Source: Conchocele bisecta (taxonomy: Eukaryota > Mollusca > Bivalvia > Lucinida > Thyasiridae). Taken from it: a stretch of 64,000 nt of DNA. Location of the stretch: assembly GCA_029237695.1 (NCBI GenBank), contig CM055278.1:72655188-72719187 (forward strand), read 5' to 3'. Made by a program: the position numbers and the translations under genes. This document shows positions 11,135-20,143 of this stretch, one piece after another (the stretch's first letter is position 1; every line of letters begins with the position of its first letter). Under the pieces are notes generated by a model that did no database searches, was not told where the DNA came from, and was given only the letters and a program-made list of their open reading frames with translations.

Positions 11135-11292
11135 TGATGGATTTACATTTATTGAGCATGTGCAGCCTATGCTCAATAAATGTAAATCCAATAATTGTTT
11201 ACAAGAAACCATTATTAATGAAAAATTTACAGACTATCATAATTTTGCACTTACGAACATTTTAGTCGTACGAAGTTTAGTGAAACGGGCCC
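11135..11292. repeat. Partial M2 foldback
   Basis: It has the central palindrome (GGATTTACATTTATTGAGCA and its complement) and the right end CGAAGTTTAGTGAAACGGGC of family M2 (see 9538). A matching left end is not visible. Confidence 0.65.
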
Positions 11293-11328
11293 CAGGTTCC
11301 TAGCAAGCGGTATTAGATCCCTATTAGT

Positions 11329-11463
11329 ACGGAACGCCAAATCTACAATATCGAATAATTAATGCTAGCTCTAAACATGTTATGCTAATATTTAATGCTA
11401 GCTACACTTATTTAGAGCGAGCATTAATTAAATTCAGTTCATGTAGATTTGGTGTTCCCTATA
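11329..11463. repeat. Small foldback element
   Basis: The ends CGCCAAATCTACA and TGTAGATTTGGTG are inverted. Internal arms contain AATTAATGCTAGCTC and its partial complement. About 135 bp, no coding. Confidence 0.6.
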
Positions 11464-11499
11464 TTAGGCTGCACTATCGGCATAGACGATGAGGAACTA

Positions 11500-11585
11500 C
11501 ATGTAGACCGCAAAAAATGTCCATCAGCCCCATTTCTCCTGTCACAGCCACACGTGTGACGATGAAAGGTGACAGGACGTCCACA
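11500..11585. repeat. Fragment of family M1
   Basis: The CATCAGCCCCATTTCTCC and TGTCACAGCCA words match the right end of the M1 element (9028-9252); the rest is missing. Confidence 0.4.
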
Positions 11586-12014
11586 GTCTAATCATATGCT
11601 GACTATTTGTGTTATTTTCAATAACTGAGAAAAACATGTTTTGACAGTGACCTTGCAAACTACGTTTCGTTTTGTTAAGACTGTATTACCCTTCGTTGCA
11701 CACGTATCAGATAACAGCCGTCGGTATCCTATGTCCCCGCCTTTTAAAGGAATTGTGTCTCGATACGCTGTCTCAGATACGCCATATAATTATAGTGTTT
11801 CGCTTTATGCACGGTAAGGTAAACATATCAAGCAAATGCACCGATATATTTTATCAAATTCCAATGCAGTTCTATCATATTAAGGACTGTGATAAACAGG
11901 GGCGACAATTTGATAATGGATTTCCGCCTATCGTTTACCCATCGTTTTGACATCGTTGTCGTTGATCATAATTGGAAAACGATATTTTCGTCACGTTTAA
12001 TCAACGGAAACACC

Positions 12015-12121
12015 AGTAGTATATAAGAGTCAAAATGATACCACCACCCTCTAGAAGGCATCGGCTACGCGCGGTGCCCCCCACCGCATGGTGGTATCAT
12101 TTTTGACTCTTATATACTACT
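12015..12121. repeat. Terminal hairpin of E2
   Basis: A 107-bp inverted repeat from AGTAGTATATAAGAGTCA to its complement. The outer stem is about 32 bp, with one extra A on the element-side arm, as in E1. The inner stem GGCATCG/CGGTGCC carries a tip that includes GCTACG. The tip sequence GCTACGCGCGG is shared with E1 in the same orientation relative to the element. The outer side borders host DNA. Confidence 0.8.
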
Positions 12122-12148
12122 TGGATTTTCCCCAACTGTTCGGTGGGT

Positions 12149-12559
12149 ATGTGTGAGAAGAATGGAACATATTTGTTATCAACTGCGAGACCATATATTT
12201 ATGGCATGAGAAGATATGCCCTATTAGAGATAAGAAATCCATTGATTATACTCAGTATATATAATCACACAATGATTCTAGTTAATTGTGCGTGGTTGAA
12301 GACAGGTAGTCACGAGAGATGTTTTCGTACCGGTATTTACGAGTATTGCAAACATCACCGGGCATGGATGAGAAGAGGGTCCGTTTCGCCTCGCCCATGT
12401 CGGCATTGTGGGGTAGGGACCAAATCCGAGTCACTGCTATGTCCAACATGCGGTGGCACTCAGGCTACTCATCGAATGGTTAACAAGGAAGTACGTGCTC
12501 GCAAGTATTATCGTTTAGTAATAATTGAAATCGGGAAGTCAGTTAGAAAGATAGAATAG
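12149..12559 (+). CDS. Zinc-ribbon protein at the element end
   Basis: An open frame of 136 codons from ATG 12149; a second in-frame ATG at 12206 (MRRYALLEIR) aligns with the E1 ORF start and may be the true one. The first 19 codons lie in the terminal inverted repeat. Visible features are CKHHRAWMRRG, then CRHCG and CPTCGG, a CxxC-x9-CxxC zinc ribbon, then a basic tail (RARKYYR). No membrane segment. Small zinc-ribbon proteins often bind nucleic acid, so a transcription or replication factor is possible; that is inference. The E1 counterpart is frameshifted. Confidence 0.6.
   Translation: MCEKNGTYLLSTARPYIYGMRRYALLEIRNPLIILSIYNHTMILVNCAWLKTGSHERCFRTGIYEYCKHHRAWMRRGSVSPRPCRHCGVGTKSESLLCPTCGGTQATHRMVNKEVRARKYYRLVIIEIGKSVRKIE
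12154..12200 (+). repeat. Terminal inverted repeat of E2, left copy
   Basis: It begins TGAGAAGAATGGAACATATT and ends at GCGAGACCATATATTT. Its complement lies at 33819-33866 with only a few differences. It overlaps the start of the zinc-ribbon ORF here and the start of the polymerase ORF at the other end. Confidence 0.75.
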
Positions 12560-12687
12560 ATATGATGTGTAGTTTTGATTAGTCACGGTGTTTCAACACA
12601 TAAACGCCGTAAAAAAAAACATTATCAAACTAATTTTATAAAATTGGAAATTGAACAGAAAAAACACTACAAATATTATTAGATAAA

Positions 12688-13062
12688 ATGGATAATAAAA
12701 TACAATGTGAATTGAAAGCTTATAATGACTGTGTTGAAGAAGTTTACGAAGAATACGGGGTTCATAGTCCTATATATAATTTCTATAAATTGAAAACACT
12801 AGGCGATATCGAATACATGAAATATCCACGTAATTTATTACACTTCGATAAAAACGTTGCATTTACAATATTATACCGGCAATTATGCGAACTATACAAG
12901 AGGCAAATACAAACATTAAGACGGATAATGCGTATCGGATATGAAACTAAGGTGTATTATATAAAATTGTTAAAACCCAACGATTCGTTTACGAATATAC
13001 ATTTCTACGATATCGCTTATGAAGATATTGAAAAATTATTATTGAACAGAAAAAAACACTAA
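12688..13062 (+). CDS. 124-aa hypothetical protein
   Basis: An intact ORF starts MDNKIQ at 12688, with an AT-rich leader and a gap of 128 bp after the zinc-ribbon gene on the same strand. It is rich in Tyr, Lys and Ile, has no membrane segment and looks helical. Motifs shared with the broken E1 copy are YEEYG, NFYKLKTLGDIEYMKY and IMRIGYETK. The conservation of amino acids between two old copies, against a background of frameshifts, supports a real gene. I do not recognise a family. Confidence 0.65.
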   Translation: MDNKIQCELKAYNDCVEEVYEEYGVHSPIYNFYKLKTLGDIEYMKYPRNLLHFDKNVAFTILYRQLCELYKRQIQTLRRIMRIGYETKVYYIKLLKPNDSFTNIHFYDIAYEDIEKLLLNRKKH

Positions 13063-13082
13063 TAATTAATTTATGTTGTAAT

Positions 13083-13133
13083 CACAACACCGAGTTCGAA
13101 CCTCGGTGGGACCTAAAACTTTTTTTTTTTTGT
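13083..13133 (+). ncRNA. B-box remnant with T13 run, E2
   Basis: CCGAGTTCGAACCTCGG forms a five-pair T-arm with the TTCGAAC loop and a perfect B-box match. GGGACCTAAAAC and a run of 13 T follow. The A-box half seen in E1 is missing because E2 has lost about 600 bp just upstream. The unit is therefore probably not functional here. Confidence 0.4.
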
Positions 13134-13144
13134 TTTTTAATTAT

Positions 13145-13793
13145 TTAATAAAATATCACAATTTCGGAATGGTGGTGCTGTAACATTTCCTCCGACTTTA
13201 TTTCCAAGTTTTGCCCTAAATTTATCCCAATCTGTACTCTCAATCTTGGGCATGGTGGCGGGCGCTTTGATTCTAATATCATTTTGTTATTCTTCATATC
13301 TCCCCATTTCTTCCACCACGGATTCAAACTCTAAATTTGATATTTCATTATCGGTCAACGCTTTGGACACTATAACGTCGATGCTATTTTTCTTAGACCT
13401 AGCGAGAACTGATATTCTATCGTGTTTTCTACATTTTTTATCGAGTTTTCCACCCGCCGCCCTAATTACCATACAAAGTATTCCAGATAAAACGGTAATT
13501 CCACTCAAAACCCCTGCAAGTGGAACCGTTACAATTGTAGATAGTGTTGCAGCAGTCCCCGCACCACTCATTACAGATAAACTTGCCAGAACCGTACTAG
13601 ATGCTTCAGCTATGTTCGCCGCGCGCTTATAATTTTTAGCGTTTCTTTTTCTATTTGTACATTCTCTAACTAAAATATCAGGCATAGCGACGATATTATT
13701 CAATCTAAAATCTAAACTTCTTTCGTGAATTGGATGCAGTGTTGGTGGATTGATATTGACAATTGGAAGCGGTGATTCGTTCACGATTTTCAA
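13145..13793 (-). pseudogene. Two-TM hypothetical protein, E2 copy, frameshifted
   Basis: It reads on the minus strand from about 13793. The position of the E1 ATG is GTG here, so the start is altered. The first 168 codons are open: an N-terminal polar stretch, a basic helix (TNRKRNAKNYKR), two hydrophobic segments rich in Ala, Gly and Val, a second basic stretch (KKCRKHDR) and SKALTDNEISNLEFES. A frameshift near 13300 moves the C-terminal 50 codons (IGINLGQNLEIKSEEMLQHH) to another frame. Family role unknown; membrane association follows from the hydrophobic pair. Confidence 0.6.
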
Positions 13794-13804
13794 TATATTG
13801 GTAT

Positions 13805-15313
13805 TTACAAATTAAGTTGAATTAACAATGAGACAATAGTGGAAGAACTTGCTGGGTCAGCGATTTTCGTAACAAAGTTAATAACACTACCATCGGAAAG
13901 TCTAATTGGATCATCACCGGCGAACAAAACCACCGACGAACTATCTCCAGCGAGTTTAGTGACTCCAATTGCCCGTTCTTCCCCATCCAGTACGAGATTT
14001 ATCATGACAGCGCCCACAGGTTTACCATTAGCATTAACCGAGCAGACCGCCATTCGGAGAAGTGTACCTGGAGCTGTCATGGCGTATCCCCCATATTTAT
14101 TACTCGCTTTGGCACCGAACGAATATTCATAGAGCCCCTCAGCCAATGGGCCCCGCTTCTCAGCCCAAACTGTTATGACACGTTTTTGCGTTTTCATTGT
14201 TTCAACAATCCGGCAAGCCCCCCGAATCTTTTCAGAGGCCTCCTCAAGCTCTTTGGTCGAGGCTCTACGAGCACGTTTCAGTTTATCGGAAACTTCGGTT
14301 ATTTTCCCGTCTAGTTCAGTAAGTGCCGCTTCTCTGATGAGAGAGTCCTCTGAGCGCAACACCCCATAAGCCTCCGTAATGGCCGCCTGGTGGTCTTCTA
14401 GGGCTTTTTCAATACCCAACCGGGCCTCTTTTTGAAATTCAGTTATTTTCCCGTCTAGTTCAGCAACCGCCGCTTCTCTGATGAGAGAGTCCTCTGTGCG
14501 CAACACCCCATAAGCCTCCGTAAGGGCCGCCTGGTGGTCTTCTCGGACTTTATCAATACCCGTTCGGACCCCTTCAACCCCCAACCGGGTCTCCTTCCGA
14601 AATTCGGTTATTTTTCCGTCTAGTTCAGTACGTGCCGCTTCTCTGATGAGAGAGTCCTCTAAACGCAACACATCATAAGCCTCCGCAAGGGCCGCCTGGT
14701 GGTCTGCTTTCGAAATTCGATTATTTTTCCGTCTAGTTCAGTAAGTGCCGCTTCTCTGATGAGAGAGTCCTCTAAGCGCAACACATCATAAGCCTCCGTA
14801 AGGACCGCCTGGTGGTCTTCTCGGACTCCCTCAATACCCAACCGGGCCTCTTTTCGAAATTTGGTTATTTTTCCGTCTAGTTCAGTAAGTGTTGCTTCTC
14901 TGATGAGAGAGTCCTCTGAGTGCAACACCCCATACGCCTCCGTAAGGTCCGCCTGGACTTTCTCAATACCCGTTCGGACTCCATCAAGATCCAACCGGGT
15001 CTCTTTCCGAAATTTGGTTATTTGTTTTCCTAGTTCGGTAAGTGCCGCTTCTCTGATGAGAGAGTCCTCTGAGCGCAACATCCCATACACATCCGTAAGG
15101 TCCGCCTGGTGGTCTTCTCGGGCTTTCTCAATACCCGTTCGGACTCCCTCAATCCCCAACCGGGCCTCTTCCCGAAATTCGGTTATTTTTTCACCAAGTT
15201 CGTTTAGTTATGTATGCTCTCTGTCGGGATGAATCCCCCTTCTGCCGGTTCCAAATTCTTTGAATTTATATTTGTCACCCAATCGGAAGAACTACCTGGT
15301 CCGTATGTACTCA
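13805..15313 (-). pseudogene. Coiled-coil repeat fibre with beta-type head, E2 copy, broken
   Basis: The ATG at 15313 starts MSTYGPGSSSDWVTN and a proline-containing lead; a stop and frameshift occur near 15205. About seven units follow, with cores like SLIREAALTELDGKITEF, spacers GVRTGIEKAREDHQA and a regular 40-55 residue period, which predicts a long coiled-coil rod. One unit is shortened with a frameshift near 14700. The last 288 codons (14671-13805) are open and carry the head, from VITVWAEKRGPL to the end. The head shows alternating hydrophobic strands and many Gly and Asp turns. A receptor-binding fibre is the best guess from architecture. Confidence 0.65.
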
Positions 15314-15377
15314 TTTTCAATAATATTGATAATAGATATTACGAACATGCGTTTAATTATAATTTTCTTAAAATTAA

Positions 15378-16076
15378 TTAATTTGAAATTTCTAGGAAGA
15401 CCGAAATCGGGTAATCGTTCTTCAACTCTCGCCCTTTATCATCAAGAATAGAGACCGTAAATTCGTGGATGTGTTCCGATTCCAAAACTTTCATCTCGTG
15501 GTGAGGGAAGTCTAAGGTCAGGGTCTCGCCATAGAAACAGTCGCTGGCGGGCACGGTTTTCAGTAATGTGCTGGGAGCGCCGTCTACCATGTTGTACGAT
15601 GTGTTCACCCTATCCAGGTGCACCCCGAGAGTTTTTGTGGAGGCGAAGTTTACTGTGGTTCCGCCGACGTGCTCGCCCGGAGCAAAATTTCCATTACTAT
15701 AGAAAGGGTGCGTTGTGTCAAATCCTAACAATGACATCAACCCCAGTGTCATCCTTAAATCTTTATCAACGATCACTGTCGTGAGCCCTGTGTATTTCGA
15801 GATTGTGAGAACGTGTCTATCACCAAGCTTCGACGCGATAAAATTTTGTAACTGTGTGGAATTCCAAAGGCCACGAGGTACGAAGACATCTACCCATGTG
15901 CTCTTGTCTACCGCTTCGTAATCCCTGTAATCGAAATATTCGCCTCGCTCCACGTTTCGCCACCCAACCGTGAAGGTGATTGATCTGAGCCATACCCGGC
16001 GTTTTCCGCAGCAGTTGTCGATTGACTTTTGAAGTTCACAACTCTCTTTTTGAACATTAGTGATAGTAGCAAACAT
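15378..16076 (-). CDS. Jelly-roll-like minor structural protein
   Basis: An intact 232-codon ORF begins MFATITNVQ at 16076, chosen because the same start and 14-bp divergent spacer occur in E1. An upstream extension of ten codons is open but would overlap the divergent gene. The protein has no membrane segment or long helix and shows alternating hydrophobic residues throughout. Recognisable stretches are ELQKSIDNCCGKRR, VHLDRVNTSYNM.DGAPSTLL and FPHHEMKVLE. Proteins with this C-terminal pattern recur in invertebrate Polinton-like elements and may be the penton-like minor capsid; that is inference. It is one of the few undamaged genes. Confidence 0.6.
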   Translation of the reverse strand: MFATITNVQKESCELQKSIDNCCGKRRVWLRSITFTVGWRNVERGEYFDYRDYEAVDKSTWVDVFVPRGLWNSTQLQNFIASKLGDRHVLTISKYTGLTTVIVDKDLRMTLGLMSLLGFDTTHPFYSNGNFAPGEHVGGTTVNFASTKTLGVHLDRVNTSYNMVDGAPSTLLKTVPASDCFYGETLTLDFPHHEMKVLESEHIHEFTVSILDDKGRELKNDYPISVFLEISN

Positions 16077-16090
16077 AATAATATATTTCA
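16077..16090. promoter_or_regulatory. 14-bp divergent start region, E2
   Basis: AATAATATATTTCA separates ATG 16076 (minus) from ATG 16091 (plus). The same length is kept in E1 (1911-1924) with partly different bases. It contains a TATA-like word on both strands. Confidence 0.5.
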
Positions 16091-17580
16091 ATGGATACCA
16101 AAGCATTTAACTTTAACTCTAATGCAAAGTACGCGGTCGGAGGTAAATACACGCAAAAAGACGTTGTTTACCCCCTTGTACACCCAACCGTAACAGTTAG
16201 ACCGGACAGTGGCTTTACCACCAATTTCCCTAACATGTTTGAGATATATGCAGTTCCAAAGACTACTAGTCAAGATGTAATACTAAGATGGGATTTTTCC
16301 CATATGAACTTCTGGCAGAACCAGCTAAATTTCGCTGTATGGTGCGCAACGGCCGGATGTGGAGTTTCACATAAAGACCATCTGACATCCAAGAATGTAA
16401 TGCACCGAAGTGTCTACAACTTTCACGTGTGTTACACCATTAGGAGGATTCTCAAAGAACTAGGTATTCCACTACCTCAAGACGACGGCTGGGATCCCAT
16501 TTCCAGCGCATACGACCGTAAGGCTTTCGAAAGATTGTGTAACGAATTTGGGGTACCAAAAGACGCGGACTGGAGACAGAAAGTATACACCCCAACCAAC
16601 AGTTTAAGGTTAGCTCACCTTAAAGTCTTAGTTAGTGATGGGCATCTTGATAAAGTTCCCGCATATTTCTCAGGGTTGTGGAGTGCTCGCGGAGTTACCC
16701 CACCACCAGTTACAAAAATGGCAACATGGACTAAATATAATTATAAGTTGAATACGATGACGTTCGGTGTTGAAGTGCTTGGAGGGCTTGCGTGTAAAGA
16801 CGGTTATGTCATTGGCTACCTACTAAAGTAGCCCACGTGGAATACCTAGACCTGGGTGATACTCCACAGATGCGAAATGCGTGGACCACATTTATGTTAG
16901 ATAAAAGCACTGGATTTACGCAGTGCGGGGTTATTCGCCTCAACGACTCCATTCGCATATACGAATGGGCAATCCTCGCATCACAGAAGCAAACGCGCAG
17001 CGCTATACTGGGTACGGGAACGGCCTTTGACGCACAAAAATAGTTCTTGGCACTTGTCGAGGACGCCATCTCAGCTAAGGTGGACCTCCAGAAGGCGATC
17101 CAAAATTATCAAGACGTTTTGCAGACTGCCCGCACACCGGTAGACTACGCATTTGGAATAGGTCTTTATATGGCGCCGAGCAATATGATACTACGAGACG
17201 ACCCGGTTGACGGTTACAATAATCAGATCGTAGTCGCAACCACCAATCAAAAAATCGGCCGCAACGGGAACGTGAACACGGATATCATCAAACACCCCCC
17301 CCCCCCCAAGACGGTCGGGAGCGGAGTTGTAAGTGGAACCTATTACGTAAAACCCCCAAAACACAAAATGTAGACACCTCCCTCAACTCCGTTGAACCCA
17401 GTACCCCCAATTCGCAAATTGGATGCACAATCGAGTTCCCCCAATCCAATCATCAACAATGTTGAAATTGGAACAGGAGCGGAAACACCAATCGAGATTG
17501 GAAGCACAACACGCGAGGAGGAGAAATTAGGGCTCGTCGTTGCCCTCGTGGCGATCGGACTACTCGCACTTTGGTTTTAG
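16091..17580 (+). pseudogene. Large structural-type protein with C-terminal TM tail, E2 copy, broken
   Basis: The ATG at 16091 gives 246 open codons starting MDTKAFNFN and including the region CATAGCGVSHKDHL. A frameshift occurs before 16829. The next frame carries AWTTFMLDKSTGFT and AFDAQK, then TAG (17041) where E1 has CAA. It continues to a second TAG at 17371, then a Pro/Thr/Ser linker and a C-terminal hydrophobic helix (LGLVVALVAIGLLALWF) ending at 17580. I recognise it as a recurrent unnamed protein of similar elements. Location beside fibre and jelly-roll genes suggests a virion role. Its stop overlaps the stop of the convergent gene. Confidence 0.6.
17407..17501. repeat. Short palindromic repeats in the linker
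   Basis: CCAATTCGCAAATTGG at 17407-17422 and CCAATCGAGATTGG at 17488-17501, with TCAACAATGTTGA at about 17452-17464 between them. They fall in the low-complexity linker before the TM tail, as in E1 (728-804). Confidence 0.65.
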
Positions 17581-18784
17581 GAACTAAGCAAGTAAGAAAC
17601 GATACTTCCGATCAGTCCAGGTAATGCGGCAGCCGCCTTTTCTGCTAATTTAGCCAGGAGACTGGCGAGGGCTTTTAGTTGTTTTTTTACCCACTCATTG
17701 GCTCCACCGGATGGCGTGGGTGCTGGTGTGGGTGCTGGCGCGGGTGGTGGCGCCGCGCCACCAGTGAAAGCTAGAACTATGGTCGATATAGTCATGCCGA
17801 TAGCAACGAGGATGCTTGCTATAGTGACACACTGCTCTATGAACAGAGTGCGAAGACGTTCACCGAGTGTCGAATCCTCGTGCAGGACCCTCGAGATTGT
17901 TTCGCGGATCCGACTTATTTGTGTGCGGAGAGCCTCACGGCAAGCCGATGCAGCCTGCAAGCGAGCTTCTCTTTCGTCACGCAACGACCGCAGGCGTTCG
18001 GTGATCCGCTCGGTAGATTCTCTATCGCCACCGGCTTCCTCCAGTTTTCTTTCTTCTAGCGCGATATGTTCATCCAGCGCCGAGAGTTTGGAGAGGTTAA
18101 GGACCAGTTCGCCCCGGACCGTTTGTAGAGCCTTATCGAGTCCACGGAGTTCGCGAAGAGGTAACGGTGGGTCATCGTTAGATACTTGGTCGAGGTTGAG
18201 TATTTCGTTTTCGCTGAACGTGGTCTCCATCGTGTTAATAGCGTCGGTGGCTACTTGAGGGACCTCGCTGAGCTCGACCGTTTCTATCGCGGAGGCCGTC
18301 TTCGCCATCGTTTCGTCGGTAGACTGTAGGGCCTCTACAGCACGGGTCGGCATAATTGGTTTACCCTTCTTCCAATCCGTGAAGCCTAGTTCGTTCCTTA
18401 TGATTTGGACACCGCCCGGGTTTTCGGCAATGGTGCTCAGCGCTAGGGTTTTCCGGTCCTCGTGTTGACTATTGGGAGATTTGATGCTGCTTTTATTCGC
18501 AATCTACCGTTCAGATCAAATTTGAACTTGGTGTAGTCGCGGCCGACAGATGGGACCAGACCTTTTTCTATCAAACTGTTGTAGTAGTCGCTTACAGCTC
18601 CCTCGAGTAATTCCCGACTTTGACTAGTGGTAGTGCCACCTATTTCCACCAATTGCGATTTGATTGGAACTGGAGTCTCTATGAAGGGCGTTTCGTTATC
18701 GTTATCATCATCGATGTCATCATCATCCTCATCGACGTAATCGTCTCTGCCGATTTCATCCATGTCAATATAGTAATCAGCCAT
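17577..18784 (-). pseudogene. Acidic / coiled-coil / transmembrane protein, E2 copy, frameshifted
   Basis: The likely start is the ATG at 18784 (MADYYIDMDEIG), followed by an Asp-rich stretch (about residues 10-30). The first frame ends near 18443 after VNTRTGKP and the coding sense continues in another frame into the 258-codon ORF ending at 17577. That part has a long charged helix (coiled coil), a hydrophobic helix, a Pro/Ala/Thr linker, NEWVKKQLKALAS and a Gly/Ala hydrophobic stretch. Compared with E1 (1-669) the last TM helix is deleted. The stop TAA overlaps the TAG of the facing gene. Unnamed family, recurrent in virus-like elements of invertebrates. Confidence 0.6.
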
Positions 18785-18848
18785 CTTTATAATTATATAA
18801 TTATGTATTAAAGACAAAACCATACGAGTTTAATAGTTTCACTAAATT
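18785..18848. promoter_or_regulatory. Divergent promoter region before the capsid gene
   Basis: Sixty-four bases separate the ATG at 18784 (minus) from the ATG at 18849 (plus). It is AT-rich, with TTATAATTATATAATTATG near the minus-strand gene. No further element is identifiable. Confidence 0.4.
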
Positions 18849-20143
18849 ATGTCTTCGAGTCAATACGGTTGCAAACTCAATCCATACCGCAGAATGCGTG
18901 AGCCCCTCGGGGCGAAAGGCCTGAGACAGAGTGTCTTTATTACGAACAACCCATCGACCATCGACCAGAACCAGCAGCTCTTAGTCCGCTTCCCCAACCT
19001 CGGAGCTAACGACGTCATTGTGCCGGGGACTGTTCGCCTCGCTTTCACTATTTCGCTAACGTCGACGGACGCGAACCGAACCGTCGTTCAGAACCTGGGT
19101 CACGCCATCGTCAAGAAAACCATGATAAAGATTTCTGGTAATGAGGTGATGTCGATCGATGACAGCGACGTCTACCATTGTTATCAGGACCTGTGGAAGA
19201 TGACACAAGAACGCGAAGACGCGGTCTATCAGGATATTGACACCAGCAAAAATAAGAACGTAACCAAACTTAGAATCGGGGCTGATAACAAGGCAGATAA
19301 CAACGCGAGTGACAACGATGTCGTGAGCGCTTACGGCAACCGCTTCTACATCCCGCTCGACTTTGAGTTGCTGGAGAGTCACATGCCCTACTATCAGAGT
19401 GCTTTGGCTGACCGCCTCAATACGAACTAACGTTCAACGACTACGGCCGAGTTCTCATAGCCACAGACATAGCATCGACGTATACGATCGACACTGTTTC
19501 GCTGGAGTACGACATGGTCACGATGCCCGAACTCGCGCGATTAATCAGATCCCAGTACGCTGGGCGTGTTGCCATACTTTACGACCGAGTTCTTCGTCAC
19601 CGCAAGATGACGAAAGATAAACGCGACACATTGTGGAATATTAATTTCAACGTACCCGCCCGATCGATGAAAGGTATACTGATGTTGTTCGTGGATGCTC
19701 GGTTCGCGCTCGGGGCTAGAAAAACTGACAAATTCTATAACCCCAAAATCACAAAGGTAGAGAGGTGACGATCGAGGGAGTACCCAATCAACTCTACAGC
19801 GCGGGTCTTCGCGCGCACCAGCAGTGGGACGAAGTAAGAAAGCAGTTTGCTGCTGGCTCTAAGCTCTCCGGAGGTTGCCGCGGTTGCCAAAGACCTGCAG
19901 CTCTCGGCCGTCTCCCTCGCGGAGTTCCTGACTACCAAATACGCGTTATGTCTAGACATGCGAGCCAGCGACGACGACCAAATACACGGCAGCGGACGCC
20001 AAGTTGAGAACGCTAGTGAGGGTGTGACGATCCAGATAACCAAAGAGGCGGATGGAAATGGGCCATTGAACGTGTACTTATATATAATTACAGACGCACA
20101 ACTCAACATCGAAGATGGTCAACACGTCTCAGCACTCTACTGA
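18849..20143 (+). pseudogene. Major capsid-like protein (double jelly-roll type), broken
   Basis: The ATG at 18849 opens a 194-codon frame with FPNLGANDVIVPGTVRLAF and YCYQDLWKMTQEREDAVYQ. A frameshift near 19425 moves to a frame with AILYDRVLRHRKMT and NVPARSMKGILMLF. Two more shifts (near 19765 and 19860) lead to the C-terminal part with HGSGRQVENASEG and a beta-rich end at 20143. The expected length is about 430 residues. These stretches are ones I associate with the major capsid protein of Polinton-type elements; the double jelly-roll fold itself cannot be seen from sequence. It lies directly before the packaging ATPase, as expected for a capsid module. Confidence 0.65.

Larger units (their letters stand above)
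7285..12014. other. Host spacer between the two element ends
   Basis: These 4.7 kb show no inverted symmetry between the two ends, so E1 and E2 are not arms of one duplicated host palindrome. The spacer holds a satellite (7560-8425), a short tandem array (8625-8715), foldback elements (9028, 9538, 11135, 11329) and a C-rich run (10806-10829). I see no gene. ORFs near 10004, 10427 and 11672 have no recognisable features. Confidence 0.6.

Noticed and set aside
1..18784. One giant element with 6-kb terminal inverted repeats
   Set aside because: The facing ends are the hairpin ends with host DNA between them, and E2 has its own far end near 33.9 kb.
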